A stretch of 64,000 nt of DNA from Dyadobacter tibetensis Y620-1 (GTDB taxonomy: Bacteria; Bacteroidota; Bacteroidia; Cytophagales; Spirosomataceae), in NCBI RefSeq assembly GCF_000566685.1, contig NZ_AZQN01000009.1, forward strand, positions 186,001 through 250,000, written 5' to 3'. Of this stretch, positions 39,199 to 47,538 are shown piece after piece (the stretch's first letter is position 1; each line of letters begins with the position of its first letter). Below the pieces are notes generated by a model. That model saw only the letters and a program-made list of their open reading frames with translations, did no database searches and was not told the DNA's origin. The translations under genes were made by a program, and so were the position numbers.

Positions 39199-40827
39199 TT
39201 AAAAAGGGGCTTTAATGTTGAGTTCTTTACAAAAAGCCAATATGCTCGCTTCAGTGGCGGCAAGTTCGGCATTAATCTGCACCAGCTCATCGGCCACGGC
39301 ATCCAGGTCTATGCTTTCTTCTTCTTCAAAAGTATTGACGTAGCGGGGAATATTTAGGTTGTAGTTGTTTTCCCGCACCTCATCCAGGGTGGCCCTATAG
39401 GCATATTTGTCTACGCTGCTGCGATTTTGGAAAGTATCTACGATGGCATCAATATGCTCCGGCAGTAGGTAGTTCTGTGTCTTTTGCTTGTCGAATCCTT
39501 TGCTGGCATCTATAAATAGAATATGCTCGTTATCTTCCCGGCATTTTTTGAGCACCAATATACAAGTGGCAATGGAGGTACCGAAGAACAAATTGGCGGG
39601 CAAGCCGATTACGGCATCGATGGCATTGAGTTCTTCAATAAAATGTTTACGGATATGTTCCTCAGCGGCACCCCGGAAAAGTACCCCGTGAGGCAGTACA
39701 GTAGCCAGTACCCCATTATCGGCCAACTGGTAATACATATGCTGCACAAAGGCAAAATCGGCCGTTCCCTTGGGGGCTAGTTTACCAAACTGGCTATACC
39801 GGTCGTCATTCATCAATAAGGGGTTGGCACTCCATTTGGCGGAAAAAGGCGGGTTGGCCACGATGGCTTCGAAACGTTGACCCAAATGCTGCGGATGCTC
39901 CAGGGTATCTTCGTTTTTGATATCGAACTGCAAATAAGATACGTCATGGAGTATCATATTCATCCGGGCAAGGTTGTAGGTGGTACGGTTCATTTCCTGC
40001 CCGTAAAAATGCCCTACCTCATCCACTTGCTTCGCTACCCGTAACAATAGCGAACCCGATCCACAGGTAGGGTCATATACTGATTTTAGTTTTTTCTTCC
40101 CCGTGGTCACGATCCTGGCTAATACGGTAGAAACCTGCTGAGGCGTGTAAAATTCTCCTGCCTTTTGTCCGGCTCCCGCTGCAAACTGTCCGATCAGATA
40201 CTCATAGGCATCGCCCAATACGTCGGAATCGGTACTACCCAGATCGAAATCAATAGTATTGAGAGCGGTCAGGATTTTTACAATTACCTTATTCCGGTCA
40301 TCTACCGATTTCCCTATCTTGGTAGAATTAAGGTCTATATCATAAAATAGGTTGTCGAAGTCATCCTGTGAATCCGTCCCCAGGGTGCTGCGTTCAATAT
40401 TCTTTAGAACCTTTTCTAGATCTTCTAGAATAAAGGTCTGCGCATACTCCTCGTCAGTATCCTCCGCTAAAATAGCGGCCGCATCGGTAAGGGGTTTCGT
40501 TTCATCTTCAGTAACGTTCCCACGCCGGGCCAACGTACCGAATAATTCGGAAGGTTTCAGAAAAAAGCCTAGTCTTTCAACCGTAATCTCTTTGAGATGT
40601 TCTAGGTCTTGCTTTCCTTCTTCGGTATTTTCATCGATATCGGCATAGGTGAGGCCATCGGGTTTTAGAAGCTCGTTTACTTCATTGACCAGCTTATCGG
40701 ACAGGTATTTATAAAATATAAACCCTAGGATATAATCCTGAAACTGACTAGCATTCATTTTACCACGGAGGATATTAGCTATCCCCCACAGCTTACTTTC
40801 TAATTCTCTTTTTTGACTCTCAGACAT
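39199..40827 (-). CDS. hsdM: Type I restriction-modification methyltransferase subunit M
   Basis: A 542-residue N6-adenine methyltransferase. N-terminal HsdM helical domain (1-about 200), SAM-binding motif DPTCGSG (252-258), catalytic motif NPPF (325-328), and the C-terminal helical tail. The ATG at 40827 (MSESQKRELESKLWG) is used; the frame stays open upstream to a TTG but those 11 codons are unlike the family. First gene of the operon; only 3 bp separate it from hsdS. Methylates host DNA to protect against HsdR. Confidence 0.95.
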   Translation of the reverse strand: MSESQKRELESKLWGIANILRGKMNASQFQDYILGFIFYKYLSDKLVNEVNELLKPDGLTYADIDENTEEGKQDLEHLKEITVERLGFFLKPSELFGTLARRGNVTEDETKPLTDAAAILAEDTDEEYAQTFILEDLEKVLKNIERSTLGTDSQDDFDNLFYDIDLNSTKIGKSVDDRNKVIVKILTALNTIDFDLGSTDSDVLGDAYEYLIGQFAAGAGQKAGEFYTPQQVSTVLARIVTTGKKKLKSVYDPTCGSGSLLLRVAKQVDEVGHFYGQEMNRTTYNLARMNMILHDVSYLQFDIKNEDTLEHPQHLGQRFEAIVANPPFSAKWSANPLLMNDDRYSQFGKLAPKGTADFAFVQHMYYQLADNGVLATVLPHGVLFRGAAEEHIRKHFIEELNAIDAVIGLPANLFFGTSIATCILVLKKCREDNEHILFIDASKGFDKQKTQNYLLPEHIDAIVDTFQNRSSVDKYAYRATLDEVRENNYNLNIPRYVNTFEEEESIDLDAVADELVQINAELAATEASILAFCKELNIKAPF

Positions 40828-41183
40828 ATTACTAACTAAATGAAAGCCGTAATATATCAATATTTCAAATATGAATGTTCTATTTTTTAATAGAAAAAAG
40901 GAACCGATGAGGAAGATTTATGGGGGAGGACTACCGTCGTGGTCATTCCGTTTATTAATCCTTTGTAACCGAAGGGCAATGCTTAAACCTCCACTTCGCA
41001 ATTAGAAAGACAACTGCCACGAATCAAAAATGGCTCCCCGACCTGGAATTATGACACGACGTACAGACGGGCGGGGGTGTGGTTGTCAGAATAATACCAT
41101 AAAACCTTTACTATACCCCTCCCCCCTTACTAACATCCGCTAATGATTACGCCTTCTCTGTATCATATTTAGGGCTTAATCAC
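40828..41183. other. Intergenic region upstream of hsdM
   Basis: A 356-bp non-coding stretch between the primase-type gene and hsdM, with a GC-rich patch near 41050-41080 (gacgggcgggggtgtgg) and C/T-rich runs near 41110. It must hold the hsdM promoter; I cannot place it. No ORF or hairpin is convincing. Confidence 0.5.
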
Positions 41184-42515
41184 TCACTTTCCTGTTGACA
41201 GTATAGTCCTGAGCCGTTCAAGCTGTCTTATAAATTGTATTTTATTGCCTGGTTCCCGATAATTGGTAAAGGCATCAATATGATTTAAACAACCATGAAC
41301 AAAATCCGAAACATTGTAGACTGTCAAATCACCCTCTATATAAATAGGGCTCTCCGGTTTATTAATTGAGTCAAACCAAAGCCTGTATTCTTCAGTGTTG
41401 AACGCTTTGGATGTGGGTTGGGAGTGATCGAAAGTATCACTATTCAAGAAATCCAATGAGTCAAAGACACTTTCCACTTGTTGAGGCTGAGGATGAATAA
41501 CCGTAGATTTGATTATCTCAATCTTTTGCTTAATCCTTATGTTATGAGGATCCTTATAAATTAACAGGTCACGCAAATCATATTTTTGATTTTGGAAAAC
41601 CTCATATTCAATATCCAATATCTTCGCTTGCTCTTGGGCACTTTTTACAATTACATCTTTTACATGTACATTTAAACCAGCCATCTTTAAAGCTTCTGCC
41701 CTTGATACCCATTCATCATGCGCATCGATATCAGGCCACAAAGTCACCTTACGACCCATCAAAACTTTATACTGATCATATTCACCCCATTTACAGCCAT
41801 TTTTACCACCTGTGGCAAGACATACACAGTTTGGATAAAAGACACTAGCATAGATGGCAGTCGCCTCAGATTCGAAGATATATACGTCTTTTTTGTTCCC
41901 CCTTAAAAGATGTTCACCAAAAAAGCAGGCTACAATATTAATTTGCTCAATACCTGATTTTTTAGCAAGTTCTTTACCTACCTGCATGATTCTTCCTGGC
42001 TCTTTTACCCTTTTGCCCGTATTGCGGCAATAGTCCATCAACTTAATTTGTCGAACGTTTTCGTTCAAGTCAATATATATAAAAGCAACTCCACCGTTGT
42101 ATCGGTCGGTTCCTCTAATTCTATATCGCTTGACAATCGCCCGTACCTGCTCTATATTAAAAGGCACCTCCCCTTTACCCCGTCTTTTCTGATCTGACAG
42201 CCATTCCAGTAGCCTGACTCCTTGCGAACTAGTGACATTCTCCTTTACCAGCTCGTTTGGTATTATCGTTACCGGAAGTATGGTTTCCGGTTTCCGGTTT
42301 CCTGTAAGCTTAGGAATACAGGAAACGGAAACCTTGTTATTAATATTCTTATTTAAGTCAGAAGGGTAAAAAGTCCTATCGCAGCTATGACAATAACCAT
42401 ACTTATCTTGACCTTTAAAATTTGCAAACTTCAAGCTTTGATTACTCTCCCCGCAAGGGCATAGCTTTACCCGCCTCCGTTCCTCACATGAGGCGAAGAT
42501 TTGTTTTTCAACCAT
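41184..42515 (-). CDS. Zinc-ribbon, toprim-like primase-type protein (DUF6371-like)
   Basis: A 443-residue protein. The N-terminus has a zinc ribbon, C19-x-C21 and C42-x2-C45 (LCPCGES and GYCHSCDRT), as in DnaG/P4-type primases. The middle has a toprim-like segment, VYIFESEATAIYAS followed by CLATGGKNGCKW, then a conserved LWPDIDAHDEW-type acidic motif. I recall this layout as DUF6371 in Bacteroidota. Likely primes replication of element A with the RepA-like ATPase encoded just upstream. Its own 5' part contains iteron-like repeats. ATG start. Confidence 0.72.
   Translation of the reverse strand: MVEKQIFASCEERRRVKLCPCGESNQSLKFANFKGQDKYGYCHSCDRTFYPSDLNKNINNKVSVSCIPKLTGNRKPETILPVTIIPNELVKENVTSSQGVRLLEWLSDQKRRGKGEVPFNIEQVRAIVKRYRIRGTDRYNGGVAFIYIDLNENVRQIKLMDYCRNTGKRVKEPGRIMQVGKELAKKSGIEQINIVACFFGEHLLRGNKKDVYIFESEATAIYASVFYPNCVCLATGGKNGCKWGEYDQYKVLMGRKVTLWPDIDAHDEWVSRAEALKMAGLNVHVKDVIVKSAQEQAKILDIEYEVFQNQKYDLRDLLIYKDPHNIRIKQKIEIIKSTVIHPQPQQVESVFDSLDFLNSDTFDHSQPTSKAFNTEEYRLWFDSINKPESPIYIEGDLTVYNVSDFVHGCLNHIDAFTNYREPGNKIQFIRQLERLRTILSTGK
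42282..42333. repeat. Iteron-like cluster 1: GGTTTCC x3 and GGAAAC x2, inverted
   Basis: Three head-to-tail 7-mers GGTTTCC (42282, 42289, 42296) are followed, after an 18-bp spacer, by GGAAAC and GGAAACC in inverse orientation (42321-42333); the two blocks can pair as a roughly 17-bp hairpin. It lies inside the primase-type gene. Confidence 0.75.
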
Positions 42516-42545
42516 TCGTTTTTGTATTTGATTTTGAAGCTATAT

Positions 42546-42597
42546 GGTTTCCGTTTCCCTTATTTCCAATATTTCAGGAAACAGGAAACTAGGAAAC
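42546..42597. repeat. Iteron-like cluster 2: GTTTCC x2 and AGGAAAC x3, inverted
   Basis: In the 112-bp gap between the ATPase and primase-type genes: GGTTTCC and GTTTCCC, then three AGGAAAC units at 42576, 42583 and 42591 in inverse orientation. Same motif and symmetry as cluster 1, about 250 bp away. Confidence 0.75.
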
Positions 42598-42627
42598 GTA
42601 GGTTAATATACCGATGACCAGGGTCGA

Positions 42628-43695
42628 TCATTCCTGCGTACTTGGCCAACCTTGAGCTTTACCTCTCTTCAGAAGTTTAGATACTCCGCCCTTATTAGCA
42701 TAGCCTATAACCCGAGCAATCGAATCCTGACTTGCCCCCTCTGCCTCTAATCTAACAGCCTTCTGATATTTTTCAATGGAATCGTCTTCTTTGGGCCTTG
42801 GTCGTGAAACCACAAGATCGTCAAACGGTCTTCTTTCTCCTGTATTGGTAAATTGAAAAGTTTCAGGATCAAAATGTAGAACAAAGCTTTCGGTCTTGAA
42901 CGACTGCGATAAGCCATTCGCTTTTACTATACAAAAATGTCGCAATGCATCATTTTCAGTATCTTTCCTTAACTCTATAAAACATCGCATTTTGGCCTCA
43001 AAGGACTGTGCACCTAAAGCATTATGCTTTGAAGGGGGTTTGTTATCCGTCGTTTTACCGGTATGATGAAGAAAGACCACTAAACATTTATATCGGTAAG
43101 CAAGTTGAGACCACGCTTTTAATACTCCTCTTACCTTTCCATTGTCACTTGGATCAATACCAGAAACATCTCCCCATGGATCTACTATAATCACATCAAA
43201 TTGTTTTTGTAAAAGCTGTTCTTCCGCCTCCTTGACCCCGTCCTCGGGTGAAACGATAACCGTCAAATTATTTAGCTGATCTTCAGTGAGTCCAATAGCT
43301 TTCTTTTTAATACGAAAATTCAGGTCATATTCTGAATCTTCTGCACATAGCATCAAAACCGAGTGGTGTCGGGGTTTCAATGCAAAACCAATATGATTTT
43401 CTGAGCCCGACACAGTATCCAGGGCAAGCTGAAGCAAATACATACTTTTTCCAGTATCACTTCCACCGTATACAGAAACAAGTCCCACTCTCACAAAAAT
43501 GGGCTCTACAAAGTTATCCGCATCCTGCACTTTCATATTCCAAAGTTCCGTACCTGTCCAAACCCTTTTTTCTTCCGGAATATATGGCTCAGGGGATGGC
43601 CTATCAGTACAGTCTTCAAACAAAGCATTTTCATCAATTGAATCCGCCAATTCCTTGGCTAGATCATTCAAAGGAATTTGGCTGTTACTTTCCAT
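42628..43695 (-). CDS. RepA-like AAA ATPase / replicative helicase
   Basis: A 355-residue RecA-fold ATPase. Walker A GGSDTGKS (77-84), Walker B FDVIIVDPWGD (about 166-176), sensor-like FLHHTGKTTD with the His-His-T-G signature of RepA/KaiC-like hexameric helicases, and a C-terminal helix-turn-helix-like part (about 310-350, EAEGASQDSIARVIG). Probably unwinds the origin of the element. It overlaps the upstream HTH gene by 11 bp. ATG start. Confidence 0.82.
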   Translation of the reverse strand: MESNSQIPLNDLAKELADSIDENALFEDCTDRPSPEPYIPEEKRVWTGTELWNMKVQDADNFVEPIFVRVGLVSVYGGSDTGKSMYLLQLALDTVSGSENHIGFALKPRHHSVLMLCAEDSEYDLNFRIKKKAIGLTEDQLNNLTVIVSPEDGVKEAEEQLLQKQFDVIIVDPWGDVSGIDPSDNGKVRGVLKAWSQLAYRYKCLVVFLHHTGKTTDNKPPSKHNALGAQSFEAKMRCFIELRKDTENDALRHFCIVKANGLSQSFKTESFVLHFDPETFQFTNTGERRPFDDLVVSRPRPKEDDSIEKYQKAVRLEAEGASQDSIARVIGYANKGGVSKLLKRGKAQGWPSTQE

Positions 43696-43978
43696 TTCTC
43701 ACCCCCTTTCTGCTACCGTTAATCAAATAATCCTCCAGTTCAGATTTTAGGAATACCAGTTTACCGAATCTTTTACGACGTGGAAGTTTCTCGCCGAGTT
43801 GATAAATCGTTTGATCCGAAACGCCAAGGAATTTAGCTGCGGCCTTGCGGTCAAAAAACTCTTCTCCAGATTGTACCTGATTGGTGGCCTCTAGCAGTTG
43901 GCGCAACTTTTGTACTTCGCAGGTAAGCGAATAGACCGCTTCCGGGAGTTGATCGAATGTTAATACAGTACTTTTCAT
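43685..43978 (-). CDS. Helix-turn-helix protein, excisionase/MerR-like
   Basis: A 97-residue DNA-binding protein. N-terminal helical part, then a winged HTH at about 43-88: FFDRKAAAKFLGVSDQTIYQ, LPRRKRFGKLVFLKSELEDYL, the HTH_17/excisionase pattern. In such elements this protein directs excision or controls replication genes. Overlaps the ATPase gene start by 11 bp. ATG start. Confidence 0.85.
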   Translation of the reverse strand: MKSTVLTFDQLPEAVYSLTCEVQKLRQLLEATNQVQSGEEFFDRKAAAKFLGVSDQTIYQLGEKLPRRKRFGKLVFLKSELEDYLINGSRKGVRNGK

Positions 43979-44076
43979 TCCGTTTTTTATCTAGTTATTG
44001 ATAAGTGCAAAGGAATGAGGTGATTTATAGGTGGGGAAGTGGTGATGAAGTGGTTATTATGGTGATTTTCATAAAA

Positions 44077-45372
44077 TCAATACTTTATACGCTCGCAGTC
44101 CTTATCGTAATCCGAGCCATACTCATTAAATTTCCTTGAAGTCGTATCTTCGGCGGTATTAGCGAACTGCTTGAAACGTAAATGAATAAAATTGATCCAC
44201 AACCTTCGGCGATCAGCATTTCTACCTGGATATAGATTGGAATAGAGCAACTGAAAAGTTTTTCTAATGAATGTTACAGGGAACCGTAAGTCAATCATTT
44301 GTACCCTGTCCGTTGGAAGTTTTCCTTTTTCACACAAATAGACTAAATCCTCTACCAACTTTTCGAACTCATCAGTTTTAATTTTTGTATTTCCATTCCA
44401 AGAACCACTCAGAGGCCTTAATCCTTGGGTAACTGTTGCCAATAAAGGAACGTTGGAAGAAACTGAATCAACCAAGCTCCGATTATCATCAATTGAATTG
44501 AACAGCGTCTCATCGTAAGCCTTTAAAAACGCAATTCTATGAAGTAGGGATATTCTTTTAATTGTAGTCCTACAGAGACCAGTTAGATACTCACTATCCA
44601 AATGACAGAGTATTTCGGCCAAATTCAGGAACTCTACTTGGAACCTTTCAGGATCCTTTAAAACACTATCGATAATTAGATTATTATCTACGATAGAATT
44701 AAAATCTTTCGAGCTCTGCTGCATTTCTCTTTCTAAAATTTGAGCTTTTAAGCTAGGAAACGTAGATATCTCATCAATCAAACTATTCCTATACTTTTCA
44801 TACTCATAATTCGAATGTTTTAACATCGAATCCGTAAGCTCTTCCAGTGTTTTGAATCTAGAGCTTGACTTAGGATTAAGTATGATTTTAGATAAAAATA
44901 TCTCCAAATTAGAACGACTATCCTCAAAATAACGCTGCAACGAGGGATCAACCTCTAAGGAATTTTGTGTAATATCCATTTTCAAATATCGCTCTTTAAA
45001 TTCGTTGTACCTTTCTTTATCAGCAGGAAAATATCGGATCATTAAAGTAAGCAATGATGACAATAACTCATCAAAAAGATATACCATATCCTTTGTTTTC
45101 GAATATGATGCATCATAGTCGTCAAAACCTTCATTCTGAAGTTTTAATAATTTGTGCCTTAATTTAGGATTGAGAAACCTTAACTGATCCAGTAGTTCTT
45201 CTATGTTTGAAATTAGATATACCCGTCCCGTCTCATGATTTTTTAAAATAGCCTGCTCAATTTCTTTTTGATAGTCGATTCCCATTTGCTGCAACGAGTT
45301 AAGCAGCGTATCGTTTATCTCATCAATTGAACGTTGTAACCGTCTAGCAGCAATTATAAAATCATGGTTCAT
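44077..45372 (-). CDS. Element A protein of unknown function
   Basis: A 431-residue, mostly helical, charged cytoplasmic protein; I do not recognise it. Visible features: a helical N-terminal part, a long coiled-coil-prone centre (about 190-260), and a basic C-terminal segment NADRRRLWINFIHLRFKQF, where the spacing recalls RteC-like proteins of Bacteroidota elements, though the match is weak. Its ATG overlaps the last base of the recombinase stop (TAATG), so the two are translated together and it may act with the recombinase. Composition is AT-rich. Confidence 0.65.
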   Translation of the reverse strand: MNHDFIIAARRLQRSIDEINDTLLNSLQQMGIDYQKEIEQAILKNHETGRVYLISNIEELLDQLRFLNPKLRHKLLKLQNEGFDDYDASYSKTKDMVYLFDELLSSLLTLMIRYFPADKERYNEFKERYLKMDITQNSLEVDPSLQRYFEDSRSNLEIFLSKIILNPKSSSRFKTLEELTDSMLKHSNYEYEKYRNSLIDEISTFPSLKAQILEREMQQSSKDFNSIVDNNLIIDSVLKDPERFQVEFLNLAEILCHLDSEYLTGLCRTTIKRISLLHRIAFLKAYDETLFNSIDDNRSLVDSVSSNVPLLATVTQGLRPLSGSWNGNTKIKTDEFEKLVEDLVYLCEKGKLPTDRVQMIDLRFPVTFIRKTFQLLYSNLYPGRNADRRRLWINFIHLRFKQFANTAEDTTSRKFNEYGSDYDKDCERIKY

Positions 45373-46763
45373 TAAAGGAGCGCATTTAGATAATTCTTAG
45401 TCTTTTCGTCATCAAACGACCCCAAATATGCCTGAGTAGTACTTATATTCTGGTGACCTAAGGCCTGAGAAATAAAAGCAATAGGGGCTTCGCTTTGAAG
45501 TAGAATAGTAGCAAAAGAATGTCTTGCCGCATATGTACTCACATCTGTATCAATTTTTAATATTTTAGCAATGGCTCTCATATGCTGATTAGTCATCTTG
45601 ACAATTTGCGCAATGGTGGCCTTTTTCTGCTCTTCTGTCATAGAAGCATTCAAAAAAGGAAATAGATAGGATTCTGGAACCTCATTATCACTATAACGAT
45701 TAATAATATCCCAACTTTCCGGCCTCAATTTGACCCTAACCCGGGACTGATTCCCTTTTCTTGTCCTGGCAGTTTTCTGTCTGATAAAGGTTAAATTGTT
45801 TTCCTTCCGGTCAACATCCCTCCATTTGATATTACAAATATCGGTAATATTCATTCCATTGCTTAAATAGGAAAAAATCCATAAATCTTTACCTCTCTGC
45901 TGAAATGAATCTGGCTCACATTCAAAATTCAGGATTTTTAATATATCGGACTTTGTCAATGCCTTTTTGGTATTGGTTCCTGCTGGAACTGTAAAGCCTC
46001 GTTTACCGAAGGGATAACAATCCTGGCTAATTATATTATCACTTATAGCATCGTTGAACACAGAGCGTAATTGACGGCAATAAATACCTACTGTGGTCAA
46101 GGTAGCGGGCTTTGGCATAGGGGGTAGTTCTCCCTTCTTTAAATTCTTTTTCTTAGGGGATTTTCCAAAGTTTAACATCCACTGTTGGTATACCTCCAAA
46201 AATTTGGGAGTAATATTTTCAAACCTCAGAACGACATTCGGCTTTGTTTTATTCCTTTTGGTAGGGATAGGTATATTTAAAAATTCTTTACGATCCAGAT
46301 CGTCAAACGAATCCACAAAGCGGGCAATAGAAACGGCGGTATCTTTATAGCTCGATGCAGAACCTAATCTATTACTGGCTTTCATGGCCTCAGATTTTTC
46401 ATAAAGCTTATGTAATACGTTATTGGGGTCATCCTGCACAATAGCTTCCTCCATCATATAAAATGCTTCCCGGAATGCGTCAAAAGAAAATGGTTGTAGT
46501 GTTAACGTTAGACTTTCGGCCAAACTTATAAAAGGCTTGATATCATTATAGATTTGACGAATCTCCTCAGCTGTTCGTTCGCTTCCTTTTTCATGATATT
46601 TCAATAGTCGGTCAAAATCCTTTTCAGTGACAAGTACCCCACCTTTAACGGGGAAAGCGTATCGCCTTTGTTCTCTACGATAGGTAACACGGAGTTTAAC
46701 CGATACCATTTCCGATTTTGTTCTCTCGAACGACAGTCTGACCGATGCTGATTTAATATCCAT
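45372..46763 (-). CDS. Tyrosine-type site-specific recombinase (integrase of element A)
   Basis: A 463-residue integrase: arm-binding beta-rich N-part (1-about 85), SAM-like core-binding domain (about 110-250), catalytic domain (about 265-463). Catalytic residues: a Lys in RQKTARTRKG, R414-H415 in YAARHSFAT, H437 in LGHQNIS and nucleophile Y446 in TTQAYLGSF. At the place of the first catalytic Arg there is Asn305 (SNGMNITDI), as in several Bacteroidota integrases. It sits next to the right attachment site and integrates into the tRNA. ATG start. Confidence 0.93.
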   Translation of the reverse strand: MDIKSASVRLSFERTKSEMVSVKLRVTYRREQRRYAFPVKGGVLVTEKDFDRLLKYHEKGSERTAEEIRQIYNDIKPFISLAESLTLTLQPFSFDAFREAFYMMEEAIVQDDPNNVLHKLYEKSEAMKASNRLGSASSYKDTAVSIARFVDSFDDLDRKEFLNIPIPTKRNKTKPNVVLRFENITPKFLEVYQQWMLNFGKSPKKKNLKKGELPPMPKPATLTTVGIYCRQLRSVFNDAISDNIISQDCYPFGKRGFTVPAGTNTKKALTKSDILKILNFECEPDSFQQRGKDLWIFSYLSNGMNITDICNIKWRDVDRKENNLTFIRQKTARTRKGNQSRVRVKLRPESWDIINRYSDNEVPESYLFPFLNASMTEEQKKATIAQIVKMTNQHMRAIAKILKIDTDVSTYAARHSFATILLQSEAPIAFISQALGHQNISTTQAYLGSFDDEKTKNYLNALL

Positions 46764-46800
46764 TTCTTTATTGTTAAATTAATGTAGGCTATTCGCCTCA

Positions 46801-46827
46801 TGACTCGCCTACAAACTCGCCTACAAT
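46801..46827. repeat. Right arm-type direct repeat of element A
   Basis: Exact 27-bp copy of the repeat at 34956-34982, made of two actcgcctacaa units. It lies between the integrase start and attR. A third, half-matching string (atgtaggctattcgcct) lies just before it. Confidence 0.8.
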
Positions 46828-46950
46828 AGTAGTAAATAAACAATAAGAAACCAATAAACAAAAATAGAAGAACGTTTCAATATGCTTACAATCAGTGCAT
46901 TTAATAAGATATAGAAAGACTACCAATAGGACAAAATTGTGTAAACCTTG

Positions 46951-47060
46951 TGACTCATAATCAGTAGGTGCCTGGTTCGATTCCAGGTGGGCCCACTTGA
47001 AAATCAAGGACTTAGCTAAACAGGCTAGGTCTTTTTTGTTTTTACCCACCTTATTCATAG
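46951..47060 (+). repeat. Attachment site: attR of element A and left end of element B
   Basis: Bases 46951-47017 equal the tRNA 3' half plus 22 bp of flank; the next 43 bp (with a hairpin and T6 tract) match the right-hand copy at 55936-56045. In all 107 of 110 positions agree between these two copies. There is no tRNA 5' half, so this copy is not a functional tRNA. Confidence 0.88.
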
Positions 47061-47062
47061 AG

Positions 47063-47219
47063 GTTAGAGCAACTGACCGCGCGGCGTCCGCAGTGCCGCG
47101 TCGCGTAGACCGCCGTCGCGTAGACCGCCGTCGCGTAGACCGGGGTCGCGTACGACTTCGATTCCAGGCGGTCCCGCTTGAAAATCAAGGACTTAGAGAA
47201 ATTCACTAAGTCCTTTTTC
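47063..47219 (+). pseudogene. tRNA-like remnant interrupted by repeat array
   Basis: gttagagcaactgac (47063-47077) equals the D-arm to anticodon-stem part of the tRNA at 34773; ttcgattccagg (47157-47168) equals its T-loop and T-stem, followed by a diverged acceptor (cggtcccg) and the same flank and hairpin terminator (stem 47187-47196 with 47206-47215). The anticodon loop, variable region and T-stem 5' side are replaced by GC-rich repeats. It cannot form a functional tRNA. Confidence 0.7.
47098..47155. repeat. GC-rich 15-nt tandem repeat array, locus 2
   Basis: Four units with exact 15-nt spacing (tcgcgtagac starting at 47101, 47116, 47131; a partial one at 47146). It shares unit sequence and both borders (left agtgccg, right gaccggggtcg and acttcgatt) with the array at 34671-34750. 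Confidence 0.8.
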
Positions 47220-47220
47220 A

Positions 47221-47240
47221 TTTATGTGCAATACAAATTT
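47221..47240. repeat. Left copy of 20-bp direct repeat of element B
   Basis: A 20-bp A/T-rich string containing tgtgcaatacaaa recurs exactly at 55797-55816, near the other end of element B. The 240 bp that follow up to the antitoxin gene are AT-rich with no ORF that I trust. Confidence 0.65.
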
Positions 47241-47480
47241 GTTGATTAGCATAGTAGCAATGAAGTCTAATGAAGCACTTTCATTTCATGAGTTTTTTTT
47301 ATAGTTCTTGAATACAAGCCGTCCGGATGATTGATAGGTTCGATTATCCAGTCAACGCCTTATCAATCTCTTCCAATTATCTGTAGATATTTTTGTCTCA
47401 AGGATTCACTGAGCTATGGCATTAATCGATATTGAACTTTATTTTTAAATTTTAGATAAGTAAACTTTTAAATTCACTAA

Positions 47481-47535
47481 TTGTTCATTATTTTTGACTG
47501 TTCACTGAACATGAACAAGTAAATAAAATGAACAA
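47481..47535. promoter_or_regulatory. Candidate operator of the AbiE-type pair
   Basis: Just upstream of the antitoxin start: ttgttcat at 47481, its inverse atgaacaa at 47511 and 47528, and the palindrome tgttcactgaaca at 47499-47511. AbiEi antitoxins are known to repress their own operon by binding inverted repeats in the promoter, so this is a likely binding site. Confidence 0.6.
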
Positions 47536-47538
47536 GTG

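Larger units (their letters stand above)
34802..47017. mobile_element. Element A: tRNA-integrated island with type I R-M system
   Basis: About 12.2 kb bounded by exact 67-bp repeats of the tRNA 3' half, with identical 27-bp arm repeats inside each end and a tyrosine recombinase gene next to the right end. Cargo: hsdM-hsdS-hsdR. Maintenance genes: recombinase, excisionase-like HTH, RepA-like ATPase, primase-type protein, plus one unknown. All eight genes run on the minus strand. No relaxase, conjugation or capsid gene is visible, so transfer must depend on another element or phage. Confidence 0.85.

Noticed and set aside
47085..47209. Arg-rich ORF (RRVDR repeats) at the A/B junction
   Set aside because: The pentapeptide repeat is only the 15-nt DNA array read in frame; it has no start context and lies inside a tRNA remnant.
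47018..47219. A functional tRNA at the A/B junction
   Set aside because: The acceptor 5' half and the anticodon loop are missing or replaced by repeats; no cloverleaf can form.
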